NCBI RefSeq assembly: GCF_007748195.1
Contig: NZ_CP037920.1
Location: 1,531,536 to 1,595,535, forward strand
Reading direction: 5' to 3'
From: Gimesia aquarii
Lineage (GTDB): Bacteria; Planctomycetota; Planctomycetia; Planctomycetales; Planctomycetaceae
Length of the DNA stretch: 64,000 nucleotides
Shown here one piece after another: positions 9,037-17,927 of the stretch. Under the pieces are notes generated by a model that worked only from the letters and a program-made list of their open reading frames with translations, made no database searches and was not told the DNA's origin. Every line of letters begins with the position of its first letter. The stretch's first letter is position 1. Position numbers and translations under genes: made by a program.

Positions 9037-9073
9037 ATTAATCACGTGTATATTAATAAACTAATGTATTAAT
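9037..9073 (+). promoter_or_regulatory. Conserved 37-bp element upstream of DUF1559 gene 1
   Basis: In gene orientation the element begins and ends with ATTAAT and has the core TATTAATAAACTAATG. It differs at only one base (CACGTG here, CATGTG elsewhere) from the elements upstream of the two other DUF1559 genes (12796-12832 and 14745-14781, both minus strand). It ends 46 bases before the start codon. It may be a shared promoter or activator site. Confidence 0.7.
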
Positions 9074-9119
9074 TGATATTCGATCACTTAAATTTATTTC
9101 TTTTCTGCAGGAGTCGATC

Positions 9120-10049
9120 ATGAGTCATAAACCACATCGGCATGGATTTACACTGATTGAATTATTAGTGGTGATTGCGATCATCGCAATTTTGATTGCC
9201 TTGTTGCTACCAGCCGTCCAACAGGCCCGTGAAGCCGCGCGACGGAGTTCTTGCAAGAACAATCTGAAACAGATTGGCTTAGCACTCCACAATTATCACG
9301 ATGCTTTTCGTACTTTCCCTCCTGGTGGAATCACAGTGGGTAACTGTTGCGGAACCAAAAGCGGAATCACCTGGGGAATTTCGATTCTACCTCAACTCGA
9401 TCAGGCATCCTTATTTCAACAGTACAACTCAAACGTGTTCAACGAAGATCCTCCCAATGCGGCTGTCCGGGAACAACTCGTTGTTGTCTATAACTGCCCA
9501 TCGGATGACAACGCCGGAAAATTGAGACAACCAGCGAGCGGACCGGGCAGTGGGTTACAATATCGTATGAGTTCCTATCGCGCCGTTTCTGGGAAAACCG
9601 ATACGAGTGGCTGGATGGATAATGCCGATGGATCAGGTCTACCTGAGAACTGGAGAGGCTTGTTACATAGTATTGGAACGAATAGTTTCACGGTAGAGAA
9701 ATTCAGTACAATTAACGATGGCACTTCGAATACGATTGTAGTGGGTGAGTATCATACGAAGTCCCAGCCCCGCCGGGGGACCTTCTGGGCCTACACATAC
9801 ACTTCATACAACCAGTCTTCTTTTGTCGCCCAGCGTCGCACACTTCTCCCTGATTATGATCGTTGTGTGGCGATCGGAGGTGCAGGAGGCAGCAACGCTT
9901 GCAAACGTGGTTGGGGAAGCATGCATGTCGGTGGCATGCAAGTTCTGCTGGCAGACGGATCAAGTCGCTTTCTCAGTGAAAATATCGACTTAACACTCTT
10001 TCAAAACCTGGGATCGATTTCAGGAGAAGAAATCATTGGAGAATGGTGA
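9120..10049 (+). CDS. DUF1559 protein with prepilin-type N-terminus (module 1)
   Basis: 309 aa, planctomycete-specific DUF1559 family. The N-terminus is a type IV prepilin/pseudopilin signal: a short basic leader, then [20 protein letters not shown] with the cleavage Gly and Glu+5, followed by the family hallmark [12 protein letters not shown]. The middle holds the usual CPSD and [11 protein letters not shown] motifs, and the C-terminus has the H-X9-DG-type segment ([15 protein letters not shown]). Role unknown; probably exported and assembled or anchored at the envelope by a pseudopilin-type pathway (inference). AGGAG precedes the ATG. The lipoprotein gene follows 80 bases downstream. Confidence 0.92.
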   Translation: MSHKPHRHGFTLIELLVVIAIIAILIALLLPAVQQAREAARRSSCKNNLKQIGLALHNYHDAFRTFPPGGITVGNCCGTKSGITWGISILPQLDQASLFQQYNSNVFNEDPPNAAVREQLVVVYNCPSDDNAGKLRQPASGPGSGLQYRMSSYRAVSGKTDTSGWMDNADGSGLPENWRGLLHSIGTNSFTVEKFSTINDGTSNTIVVGEYHTKSQPRRGTFWAYTYTSYNQSSFVAQRRTLLPDYDRCVAIGGAGGSNACKRGWGSMHVGGMQVLLADGSSRFLSENIDLTLFQNLGSISGEEIIGEW

Positions 10050-10129
10050 TCGATCGTTTCCTTGCATGGAATGGTTACAGCCAGATTGAAAACTTATGGT
10101 TTGAGTTCTGTTTAAGGAGTGCTTTACAG

Positions 10130-10633
10130 ATGAACGACTATTCGATTCCTCAATTGTTTCTGATGATTAATGCACTAGTGGTTATGACAGGCTGCGGAGC
10201 TGATGAAGTAAAACTGGCTTCTGTAGCCGGGACTGTGACGATGAATGATCAACCGTTACCAGGAGCCACCGTACTGTTTCGCCCGCGAACGACGGCGGAG
10301 GACAGCGAAGACAAAGGAGCCGCTGAATCGTTTGGTAAAACGGATGAAAACGGCCGGTATGAACTTGCCCTGGTGATGACAAACGACGATGGAGCTGTCA
10401 TCGGGCCGAATGACGTGATCATCACGCTTGATGCGTTCGAGGAAATCTTGCCTTCCTACGATGCTTCTGGAAAGGACCGCCGCGGTCCGAATCCGATTCC
10501 ACCACAATACAATTCAAAAACGACACTGGAATTCAATGTTCCTCCGGCAGGAGCCGAAGACGCCGACTTCAAACTCGTCAATCCGGATTTCAAAGTTCCC
10601 GATAAAAAAGCAAACCCTGAACGAGATGTGTGA
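10130..10633 (+). CDS. Small lipoprotein with carboxypeptidase-regulatory-like domain (module 1)
   Basis: 167 aa from the ATG at 10130, preceded by AAGGAG at 10114-10119. A longer frame starting inside the upstream gene is rejected because only the internal ATG puts the lipoprotein signal at the N-terminus (hydrophobic stretch then MTGC). The mature part has a transthyretin-like/carboxypeptidase-regulatory fold signature: VAGTVTMNDQPLPGATVLFRP, then GKTDENGRYEL. The tail is Pro- and Asp-rich. Such lipoproteins regularly follow DUF1559 genes in planctomycetes (family knowledge). It probably sits at a membrane and acts with the DUF1559 protein (inference). Confidence 0.85.
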   Translation: MNDYSIPQLFLMINALVVMTGCGADEVKLASVAGTVTMNDQPLPGATVLFRPRTTAEDSEDKGAAESFGKTDENGRYELALVMTNDDGAVIGPNDVIITLDAFEEILPSYDASGKDRRGPNPIPPQYNSKTTLEFNVPPAGAEDADFKLVNPDFKVPDKKANPERDV

Positions 10634-10682
10634 TCGAATATAGATTAGGTGACTGCTAATTGGAAAGAATAGATATTTGATA

Positions 10683-10754
10683 ATGAAAAAAGTGGTGAGC
10701 CTGTTTTTCTGGTCAGCCTCTTTAATCTTGCTGGTTAATTTGTTTCAGTACTGA
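10683..10754 (+). CDS. Possible 23-aa membrane peptide
   Basis: A short frame 49 bases after the lipoprotein stop reads MKKVVSLFFWSASLILLVNL plus three more residues, an almost pure signal/transmembrane segment. It has only a weak, distant ribosome site. It could be the remnant of a secreted protein or a genuine small membrane peptide. Chance is also plausible in AT-rich DNA. Confidence 0.25.
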   Translation: MKKVVSLFFWSASLILLVNLFQY

Positions 10755-10784
10755 AGTGGCCAACAGAGTCAGCCTTATATTTTT

Positions 10785-11360
10785 TCAATTCAGAAAATCA
10801 TTTTCATTCGATTTCTTTTTTTGGGGAGTCTCTTGTTTTTCAGACACATCCTCCTTTGTGCCATTTTCGACGGGAGAATCTTGAGGAAGTGCATTACCAA
10901 TTAAGGGGGGATTTGATTCCCCAATGTCGGTGTTTGCTTCCTTAATTTTTGCGGCCAAGATATCTGGATCTTCCGCGAAAGCCGGTCCATCAAATGAATT
11001 GAGTGTCTGATCGCCATTCTCGATGAGCGTCAACTGATAAGTCCCCCCTTTAAACAGGCTGAACCATTGATAATGGTATGTGTTCAAACCCTGGTCATTC
11101 GGTCGAGGTCCTTCTTTCTGGCTAAATCCGATCATCAATTGACGTGCTTCATCAATGGAGACATCTCGAATACCATTGGCGACTTCCTGGAGTGCGGAGA
11201 CAGACGCATCATAGTTCTGTTTCGCGCGATACTCGATAGCTACGATGACAATCAGAACTGTAATTCCTCCCCAAACCAGGATCCGTTCGAGAGGATTCCG
11301 TTTGTGTGGAGAACCTGAATTGGTTTGAACTGCGTTCTCATCATTCTGATCCTGATTCAT
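10785..11360 (-). CDS. Single-pass membrane protein of unknown function (module 2)
   Basis: 191 aa from the ATG at 11360, which has GAGGAGG eight bases upstream; an upstream GTG-type start is less likely. A charged N-terminus is followed by one transmembrane helix (ILVWGGITVLIVIVAIEY, about residues 26-43). The outer or periplasmic part of about 145 residues includes YHYQWFSLFKGGTYQLTLIENGD and ends in an acidic, Lys/Gln-rich disordered tail. I recognise no family. It is the last gene of a minus-strand group with the small lipoprotein (11451-11609) and DUF1559 gene 2. Confidence 0.72.
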   Translation of the reverse strand: MNQDQNDENAVQTNSGSPHKRNPLERILVWGGITVLIVIVAIEYRAKQNYDASVSALQEVANGIRDVSIDEARQLMIGFSQKEGPRPNDQGLNTYHYQWFSLFKGGTYQLTLIENGDQTLNSFDGPAFAEDPDILAAKIKEANTDIGESNPPLIGNALPQDSPVENGTKEDVSEKQETPQKKKSNENDFLN

Positions 11361-11450
11361 GGGGCCTCCTCGGGCTGAAAAGTGAAAGGAAAAAAGCACC
11401 AACTCAACGAGTGGTGCTTGGAAAAGTGGCTCTGGTTTGAGAGTGATGGT

Positions 11451-11609
11451 TCAATCAACTTTGGCAGGCAGAAGCTCTTCCATTTTTTTGGATTCTTCTT
11501 CCATCGCCTGAATAGATTGTTTCTCTTCCTCTTCAGTAAATTCTTCGCTACACCCAGAGAGAACGGGAATTATCAGTGCTGTGATTAGACACCATACAAA
11601 CTGTTTCAT
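11451..11609 (-). CDS. 52-aa small lipoprotein (module 2)
   Basis: A 52-residue protein. It starts MKQFVWCLITALIIPVLSGC, an ideal type II signal with lipobox LSGC. A very acidic, coiled-coil-like mature part follows (SEEFTEEEEKQSIQAMEEES and onward). AGGAAAA lies about 10 bases before the ATG. It sits between DUF1559 gene 2 (117 bases upstream) and the single-pass membrane protein (90 bases downstream), all on the minus strand. This is the position held by larger lipoproteins in the other two DUF1559 modules. Function unknown. Confidence 0.72.
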   Translation of the reverse strand: MKQFVWCLITALIIPVLSGCSEEFTEEEEKQSIQAMEEESKKMEELLPAKVD

Positions 11610-11726
11610 AACTCATTTTTCCTATAAGACAGTAAGCTAAGGGGGCCGGATCAATTACATGATTAAACCGGCACCACCAGACTTATTTTGTGGACTTATT
11701 CAGGACAAAGATAGCAAATGGTAGTC

Positions 11727-12758
11727 TTAGAACTCGCCAAGTATTTCTGTGCCGTTGTAAGTGTTAAGTGCCATCCACACTCCGCCTGATCTGGGATCAC
11801 TCAAAGGAATTGTTGTGGCAGGCCAGGGGCCGGTATCGATGTTCGATGAGATAAATCGCACCGCACCATCCGCCAGCAGATAAAACGCCCCCCCTTCGTG
11901 AACGCTCCCTGATCCAGGCCAGTTGGCGTTGGGACCCCAGGCGGCAAGAAACGTGGGTTGAAAAGCAAAGGGTGATGATCTCCACCATGTTGCCGTCGCA
12001 GGGCTGCCACCACGGGGAGTTCCTTCAGGATCGAGTAACGGTCCGACGTTGACATCCCCATTCGAGTTGGTTGCAAGCAACGAGGCACGAAAGACACCAT
12101 CATTTCCACGACGCCGATTCCCCGTTCCCCCTGTGCGAATTGCACCTGTATTGTGTCCGTGGGCGGAAACCTCACCGACAATAATGGTATTCGAAGTACC
12201 ATCAACGCAATCACGGACTCCGACGGGAGTCAGGATTTCAAAGATGCCACTCAGCCGATGACCTTGACGACGGTGCCAATCGTACCCCTCTGCACCCGCA
12301 TAGTTTGTCCAGGCGACTTCATGCCGATTCGCTTTACCGTAGCCTGGGTCGCTGGGACAGAGCAACTGGGGGAGCAACGTCGAAGCAATGCGGTTCCCGT
12401 TACCGTCTAATTGCGGCCAGAAGGATTGAGAAAAATTAATGGAATTATAAAGTGGTGCCTGATCAAAATAAGGTAGAATCATTGTGATCCAGGAGAAGTT
12501 CAAAGGTGTCGTTCCTCCATTATCGATATTGGGGTAGCGATAAATTGCGGAAGGAGGAAACGTTTTATAAGTACTGTGATAATTATGGAGTGCCAATCCA
12601 ATTTGTTTCATATTATTTCGACACTGTGTACGGCGTGCGGCTTCGCGAGCCTGCTGGACAGCAGGAAGTAACAACGCGATCAGAATCGCAATAATGGCAA
12701 TGACCACCAGCAATTCGATCAATGTGAATCCGCGCTGACTTCGTTTGTTCCTCATCAT
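11727..12758 (-). CDS. DUF1559 protein with prepilin-type N-terminus (module 2)
   Basis: 343 aa. The leader MMRNKRSQR precedes [16 protein letters not shown] and [12 protein letters not shown]. The CPSD segment, [11 protein letters not shown], the late [15 protein letters not shown] and the final GTEILGEF are all standard for the family. It is longer than its two neighbours in the central region. GGAGGAG lies 5 bases before the ATG; the second ATG at 12755 is equally possible. The 37-bp conserved element begins 37 bases upstream of the start, against 46 in the other two genes. Confidence 0.92.
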   Translation of the reverse strand: MMRNKRSQRGFTLIELLVVIAIIAILIALLLPAVQQAREAARRTQCRNNMKQIGLALHNYHSTYKTFPPSAIYRYPNIDNGGTTPLNFSWITMILPYFDQAPLYNSINFSQSFWPQLDGNGNRIASTLLPQLLCPSDPGYGKANRHEVAWTNYAGAEGYDWHRRQGHRLSGIFEILTPVGVRDCVDGTSNTIIVGEVSAHGHNTGAIRTGGTGNRRRGNDGVFRASLLATNSNGDVNVGPLLDPEGTPRGGSPATATWWRSSPFAFQPTFLAAWGPNANWPGSGSVHEGGAFYLLADGAVRFISSNIDTGPWPATTIPLSDPRSGGVWMALNTYNGTEILGEF

Positions 12759-12795
12759 CTACTCCTCCAAGAAAAAGTATAAATTCAAACGGATA

Positions 12796-12832
12796 TTAAT
12801 ACATTAGTTTATTAATATACACATGATTAATT
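12796..12832 (-). promoter_or_regulatory. Conserved 37-bp element upstream of DUF1559 gene 2
   Basis: Identical over 37 bases to the element at 14745-14781. Similarity to that region continues upstream to about 12917, through shared blocks such as ACTTTACAT, CAAAATATTAG and TTAATAAAAGG. The two control regions therefore look like duplicates about 120 bases long. Confidence 0.72.
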
Positions 12833-13163
12833 AAATGTCTATGAGACTTTACATCTAGAGTGTGTTTTTTTGCATATATTATTGAGGAACAAAATATTAG
12901 TTTTATTAATAAAAGGTGACCAATGTTCTAATGGTTTCATTGGAATGTGTAACATATGCAGAGTTAACTCAGATGAGTGCCTTCCCAGAGAGTAGGGCGT
13001 ATTAGATCGGGCAGGAAAGAGACTGAACGGAGTAGACAAATCAAACTAGTTGAATCGTCAATTCGTGCGTTTCAGTGGATGGTTCTGTAATTCGTTTTGA
13101 AAAACAGACCAATGTGAGCTGTCATGAAATCTCGCAAAGCAGGAGATGAAAGGCTCTAGAAAT
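12833..13163. other. Upstream region of DUF1559 gene 2
   Basis: Holds the extended similarity to the gene 3 control region (to about 12917). The remaining bases up to the terminator show no gene or repeat I can support. Confidence 0.4.
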
Positions 13164-13191
13164 AAAAAAGACCAGGCTGATCGACCTGGTC
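13164..13191 (-). terminator. Rho-independent terminator after the module 3 lipoprotein gene
   Basis: On the minus strand, a 7-bp stem GACCAGG/CCTGGTC with an 8-base loop is followed by a run of six T. It lies 26 bases past the stop of the lipoprotein gene at 13218. Confidence 0.85.
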
Positions 13192-13217
13192 TCTGATTCG
13201 ATGATCTCTTTTTAAGG

Positions 13218-13634
13218 TTAGCTTTTCTCGAAGACGACGGTTGGGTTATTTTCTCCTTCGCTGACGGTCACCTTGAGATCGCTGGTTGCCTCATTCCAGT
13301 ACTTGTCGGGCATTGAGGTATCCATCTTGACCCCCGTCGGCTGCATCTCGGGATCATCTGGTGCCTGCGGCTTGGGAGCGAGATAAACAGTGTAAGTTCC
13401 TACTCTGACTTCTTCACCGACGGAAAATTTTCCGTCTGCGGCGACGGGCGCGGTATAGGCTTGTCCCGAGGCGCTATCCAGAAACATCAGAACTGCGTCC
13501 ACATCAAAGGGGCGGTCTCCGATCTTTGCGGTTCCAGTGAGTGTACCGGTTTTGAATTCCGGTCCCGAAGATCCACAACCACTGGAGATGACTGAGACAC
13601 ACATCAGGACAACCAGGATTCCATACTTTCTCAT
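13218..13634 (-). CDS. Small lipoprotein (module 3)
   Basis: 138 aa from the ATG at 13634; an in-frame ATG five codons earlier (13649) is possible. The signal peptide ends in lipobox SSGC (MRKYGILVVLMCVSVISSGC). The mature protein carries a carboxypeptidase-regulatory/TTR-like beta fold: LTGTAKIGDRPFDVDAVLMF, then VAADGKFSV and VGTYTVYLAP. It is about half as similar in layout as in sequence to the module 1 lipoprotein, so the two are likely the same functional class. It lies 86 bases after DUF1559 gene 3 and ends at a strong terminator, giving a two-gene operon. Confidence 0.82.
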   Translation of the reverse strand: MRKYGILVVLMCVSVISSGCGSSGPEFKTGTLTGTAKIGDRPFDVDAVLMFLDSASGQAYTAPVAADGKFSVGEEVRVGTYTVYLAPKPQAPDDPEMQPTGVKMDTSMPDKYWNEATSDLKVTVSEGENNPTVVFEKS

Positions 13635-13720
13635 TGCGATTTCTTTCATTAGCAGAAATTTGAAAATATCTCTCAACACACAGGCGTTTTGAATGTAAGG
13701 CACAGGATGTCGAAAGTAGA

Positions 13721-14698
13721 TTAAAACTCTCCCACGGGTACCCCGTCATAACGCACACATAATTTTTTGAGTGTGAGGAAGTCGATATTTTCAGAAAGAA
13801 AATGAACACTGCCATCGCCCAGTAGAACATGTAAACCGCCGGTATGTTCAGAATTGATAACGGTGTTATTACGGTATTTTCGGTCAGTGGCACCTGTTTG
13901 AATGATGTTTGAGTTTGGAGCAAATCGAACACAGGTTGTGCCTGCAGACCATAAGTCAGAACAACTGGGGCCGCTGACCCGGGAGTCGTTGCGCGCTCCA
14001 TGCCAGCCACCGTAATAATTGGCTGTCAGGTTTTGTCCGTTGACACGACCTGACTGCTCAGAAATGATGATAGTGTTCGAAGAGCCGTCAATGATCTCTG
14101 CGATTGCAATGCATTCGTTCGAGAAAAATGTTCCATTGTCACACGACCAGCCGTGACTACAGTCTCGCGTTCCCTGGTTAGCATCAGGGCCAGGGATTGG
14201 CCGGGCTGCTCCCTGAATACCGACGTAGTGATGGTTGAGACCTCCCGCAGTATTGTTACTGACTCCCGAATTATCAAACGGCTTGAGAACGCTGGAAGGA
14301 CACAGGAAGACTGGCATCTTTAAACCGATCAATACTTCATTGCCGGTGTAGGTTAATCCGTTGAATGTTGCATTCACATCATCAAAGGTCAGTTGGTTAT
14401 AGACGGTAGCCTGATCGATATTCGGCAGAATCATTGTCCGCCAGTTCGTTCCGTCACGAAGCGGCCATTGATTGTTGGTCATTCCATAGTTACCCTGTGG
14501 AAACTTTCGATGCGTGTCATGGTAATTGTGGAGTGCTAACCCAATTTGCTTCAAATTGTTTTTGCAAGTGCTTCGTCGGGCCGCTTCGCGAGCCTGCTGG
14601 ACGGCTGGTAAAAGTAAGGCAATTAAGACTGCGATGATCGCGATCACGACTAACAATTCAATCAGTGTAAATCCATATCGACATGTTTTATTCCTCAT
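13721..14698 (-). CDS. DUF1559 protein with prepilin-type N-terminus (module 3)
   Basis: 325 aa from the ATG at 14698, with AAGGAG 8 bases upstream; the longer frame would place the pilin signal too far inside. The leader MRNKTCRY precedes [20 protein letters not shown] and [27 protein letters not shown] and HVLLGDGSVHFLSENID follow, and the end is VPVGEF. Role as for the other two members of the family. It heads the operon with the lipoprotein at 13218. Confidence 0.92.
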   Translation of the reverse strand: MRNKTCRYGFTLIELLVVIAIIAVLIALLLPAVQQAREAARRSTCKNNLKQIGLALHNYHDTHRKFPQGNYGMTNNQWPLRDGTNWRTMILPNIDQATVYNQLTFDDVNATFNGLTYTGNEVLIGLKMPVFLCPSSVLKPFDNSGVSNNTAGGLNHHYVGIQGAARPIPGPDANQGTRDCSHGWSCDNGTFFSNECIAIAEIIDGSSNTIIISEQSGRVNGQNLTANYYGGWHGARNDSRVSGPSCSDLWSAGTTCVRFAPNSNIIQTGATDRKYRNNTVINSEHTGGLHVLLGDGSVHFLSENIDFLTLKKLCVRYDGVPVGEF

Positions 14699-14744
14699 GG
14701 CCCACTCCTTAAAAAAGAAATAAATTCGAGCAATCAAAACTAAG

Positions 14745-14781
14745 ATTAATACATTAGTTTATTAATATACACATGATTAAT
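14745..14781 (-). promoter_or_regulatory. Conserved 37-bp element upstream of DUF1559 gene 3
   Basis: Identical to 12796-12832. It lies 46 bases before the start codon, the same distance as in module 1. Similarity with the gene 2 region continues to about 14868. Confidence 0.72.
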
Positions 14782-15159
14782 TACATGTCTATAAGACTTT
14801 ACATGTAAAGTGGAATTTTTTTACATCAGATCATGAGGTACAAAATATTAGATTTGTTAATAAAAGGCCTGTTATGCTCTTAAAATCGGTCTGATTGAAG
14901 TAAGATTTGCTATTTTGAACACTACACCATCGGCTTTGATGAGAACATGAGTTATGTACGGGGCATGCTGGCCGCTTGAGCAGGCATTAAGCCTTAAGAA
15001 CCGGAAACATTAGACCGATGAATCGGTCATGTATGAGCGATTTGGTGTAGTAAAATCAGACTTTTTGGCCGTATCAATAATTCAAACAGGACGCTTGATA
15101 CTAGAGTATAATTAATAAAGAAGATCTTGTTTGAGTGATCATACAGAAAGAAAAGTTCA
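14782..15159. other. Divergent intergenic stretch
   Basis: The first 87 bases belong to the control region shared with gene 2. TATAAT at 15107-15112 could be the -10 box of the hydrolase gene, but no good -35 is seen. No gene or repeat otherwise. Confidence 0.35.
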
Positions 15160-15987
15160 TTGAGTTTTGATACGCCGACCATTTTGATGTGTCCTCCTGA
15201 CTATTACGGCATTGAATATGAAATCAATCCGTGGATGAGCCGCAGTCAGCAAAGCGATCCAGAAGTGGCCCGCCAGCAATGGGAGTCTCTCTATCAAGTT
15301 CTCAATTCTTTAAATGCCAGAATTGAATTGCTGACTCCAGTTAAGGGCTTGCCTGATTTGGTCTTTACGGCGAATGCAGGGCTGATCTGGAAGAAGCGTG
15401 TCTTTCTGGCGCTGTTTCGGCACGAAGCCCGACAAGGGGAAACACCCGTTGATCAGGAGTGGTTTCAGGACGCGGGATTCGAAACGATTGAAATGCCCGA
15501 CGATTATTTCTTTGAAGGAGCCGGCGATGCACTCTTTTGTGGAGAGACGCTCTTTGCCGGTTATCTGATCCGTAGTGATGTGAGGGCGATGCAATGGGTG
15601 GCCGAAAAAATGAATTGCCGGGTGATTCCTCTGCAACTCGTCGATGACTTTTACTATCACCTCGATACCTGTTTCTGTCCTTTGAGTGAAACGGAAGCCA
15701 TCTATTATCCGCCAGCCTTTGATGAGTATGGGCAGCAGGCATTGAAAGAACATGTGCCGCATTTAATTCCTGTCGTAGAGCAGGAAGCACAGCGGTTCGC
15801 CTGTAATGCGGTTGTCATTGGGAAATCAGTGGCTCTCAACACGGGATGTCCCCAACTGGAAAAAGATCTTAACCAGCTTGGTTATGAGACCTATAGTACT
15901 CCCCTGGATGAATTCATCAAAGCCGGTGGTTCTGCGAAATGTCTGACCTTAAGGTTGGATGGAGAGTGCGCGGCTGTTTGGCCTTAA
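15160..15987 (+). CDS. Amidinotransferase/dimethylarginine dimethylaminohydrolase-like guanidino hydrolase
   Basis: 275 aa, pentein fold (DDAH / arginine deiminase superfamily). Visible catalytic elements are PDLVFTANAG (65-74), FFEGAGDAL (117-125), YHLDTCFCPL with His167, and GGSAKC with the nucleophile Cys261 near the C-terminus. The start MCPPDYYG...EINPWM type resembles the ArgZ/ornithine-cyclodeaminase-associated group, so arginine (or a methylated arginine) is the likely substrate, giving citrulline or ornithine. The start is TTG at 15160; the first internal ATG would remove the conserved first strand. Its last 39 bases overlap the convergent gene at 15949. Confidence 0.82.
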   Translation: MSFDTPTILMCPPDYYGIEYEINPWMSRSQQSDPEVARQQWESLYQVLNSLNARIELLTPVKGLPDLVFTANAGLIWKKRVFLALFRHEARQGETPVDQEWFQDAGFETIEMPDDYFFEGAGDALFCGETLFAGYLIRSDVRAMQWVAEKMNCRVIPLQLVDDFYYHLDTCFCPLSETEAIYYPPAFDEYGQQALKEHVPHLIPVVEQEAQRFACNAVVIGKSVALNTGCPQLEKDLNQLGYETYSTPLDEFIKAGGSAKCLTLRLDGECAAVWP

Positions 15988-17160
15988 GGGGGAATTGAAA
16001 TTCAAACGGCTCATACGTGAGATTCCTTCCGATGTGACTTCAGAGGGCAAGAAACGTGTTCCGGTTTGCACGAGCGACGAATCACGGGGCTGTGAAAGAT
16101 GTCGTAAAGGAACAGCGCCTGAAGACGCTTCAAAAACTCCGTTACCAGGAGAAGTGAGTGTGACTTGTACTTTCCCCAGCGCATAGACATTTAAATTATG
16201 TTCGGGAGTGGGAGCAGGTAATCTGACAATCCAGGTTTGATCATTGGGTTGTCCCGCACCGAATCGGTTGCCGACGCGCGGCGTTTGTGTTTCCGGAGTC
16301 GAAGAACTGTTACAGGTCCAATTTGCCAATGTCATCGTTTCGACGGGCTGCGCTGCGAACTGCTGATCCCAAACATGGAGCAGCTGTTGTCGCTGGCCAT
16401 AGAGAGTGATATGAACTGTTCCGGAAATTCTGGCCGGATTTCCTTGTCGGTCGAAGCCTTGCACACGAATGGCTAATGCGTTCCAGTCTGCTTTACCTCG
16501 TGTATTCAATGGAGTCGCCTGCACCGCAATATTTGCCAGTTTTCCTGAGATAGGGGCTTGTACCGGTGGGGGAGGCAAACTGTCGGGAGCGGAAGAAGAT
16601 CTTAATGCGCGCTCCACGACTAAGGTTCGCATCAATCCCAGTGCATAGCCACGCTCAAGCGTGGGTACTCCTTCTGGGTAATACTGATGAACTAAGGGCA
16701 CATACGCATCGAGGGGATCATCGTGGATTCCAATAATCACACCGCGGTTGCAACTTGAGTGACATGGAGTCTGATTCGGTTGATTCAAAAACGAAGGGGG
16801 CGCTGTTTCTGTTTCATATTCACTGGGAGAGAACGGATCACGCATCACATTCGGAACTGAAGTCGTTTGAGTGGTATGAATCAAATCAGGATTGGCAGCC
16901 GCGATTTGGATGGTCTGCTGATCATAATGGCTGTCATCAATGGAAAGTCGCTTGATGTGATCCAGGGGAATTGTTTGTTGTTCTTGTTGCCCTTTGTTTG
17001 ATGTTTCCAGGATCAGTGTTGCCGATGGTCCCCACTGAATCCGGTCTGCTGTTATGCAGTTTCCATCTGTGAGTTCGATTTCGACAGCAGCCTGTAGCGT
17101 GGTGGTCGAAATCAGATAGAAGCACAGAATCAAGACTAAAAAGCTGAATCGTCTTTTCAT
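15949..17160 (-). CDS. Secreted protein of unknown function
   Basis: 403 aa. A clear Sec signal is present (MKRRF then a hydrophobic stretch ending TTLQA). The N-terminal 60 residues read like a small beta domain (VEIELTDGNCITADRIQWG ... IPLDHIKRLSI). A Pro-rich middle is followed by a possible Ig-like/beta-sandwich region from about 205 (ISGKLANIAVQATPLNTRGK, then VQGFDRQGNPARISGTVHITLYG). I do not recognise the family. It probably acts in the periplasm or at the surface. Its C-terminal codons overlap the 3' end of the convergent hydrolase gene by 39 bases, so a shared bidirectional transcript end is possible. Confidence 0.72.
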   Translation of the reverse strand: MKRRFSFLVLILCFYLISTTTLQAAVEIELTDGNCITADRIQWGPSATLILETSNKGQQEQQTIPLDHIKRLSIDDSHYDQQTIQIAAANPDLIHTTQTTSVPNVMRDPFSPSEYETETAPPSFLNQPNQTPCHSSCNRGVIIGIHDDPLDAYVPLVHQYYPEGVPTLERGYALGLMRTLVVERALRSSSAPDSLPPPPVQAPISGKLANIAVQATPLNTRGKADWNALAIRVQGFDRQGNPARISGTVHITLYGQRQQLLHVWDQQFAAQPVETMTLANWTCNSSSTPETQTPRVGNRFGAGQPNDQTWIVRLPAPTPEHNLNVYALGKVQVTLTSPGNGVFEASSGAVPLRHLSQPRDSSLVQTGTRFLPSEVTSEGISRMSRLNFNSPLRPNSRALSIQP

Positions 17161-17927
17161 GATGTATCCTGTTGAATATTCAGGCAGCGCAAGTGATCTG
17201 CTATGAAATGAAGATGGTCAAACAGGATTGAGGGGCAAACAGTGCGCCCGAGCCATGGGATCTTCTCTGCAGGAAAAGCATTAGGATCCGAATTCTTAAG
17301 CATCCAGGCAATTTGGCATGGTTATGACAGTTACATTTCGTGCTTGGCGAGAAGAACAGCGTGATTTGAATTCGGTTCGATGGAAATGATGCGGATTCTG
17401 AACACGCGAAAGCGAACTATGACTCCCATTTGTTTCAGTTGCTTAACATGTTTCTCAAAGTGACGTTCGGCAGACTTTACAAAAGTTATCAGTGAATGCG
17501 ATCTGTTTGAAACAGGTCGAAGTTTGTCCGTTTGTTGTGACTTTTCAGCTGGGAATGAGCAGAAATTGACAATCCGAGTGAGCGAAATTACACAAAGTCT
17601 GCTGAATATGGCACTTAGACCCCGATAATACGGCAAACAATCTTGCGAATATGCTTGACAGCACGGAATGAAAGCGTGATGATCATGCTTAACGCAGGAT
17701 GTGTTGTCCTCACGCAAATTGATGTTAGTCTAACGGGAATATCTGTTTAGATAATTTCTTTTTTAGACAAAGCAGGTATAATTTGTTACTTTAATCAATT
17801 CGTTTTTATGATCGATTCCGATCGGGCCAGGCAATCGTAGACAATTCAAATCAACGATAGTGCGTTCATAGGGAATTCATGTGCCAACGTCGGATTTTGT
17901 CTTTTTAGAAGAGGGTGGGCTGGAATT
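17161..17927. other. Gene-free 767-base stretch
   Basis: No supportable coding region; a 128-codon minus-strand frame at 17331-17717 lacks any familiar feature. TATAAT at 17777-17782 is a possible -10 box for the STAS-domain gene, but the -35 region is weak. No repeat or RNA was recognised. Confidence 0.4.

Noticed and set aside
17331-17717. 128-codon minus-strand frame in the gap before the STAS gene
   Set aside because: Odd composition (many Cys and His), no ribosome site, no domain and no neighbour that supports it.
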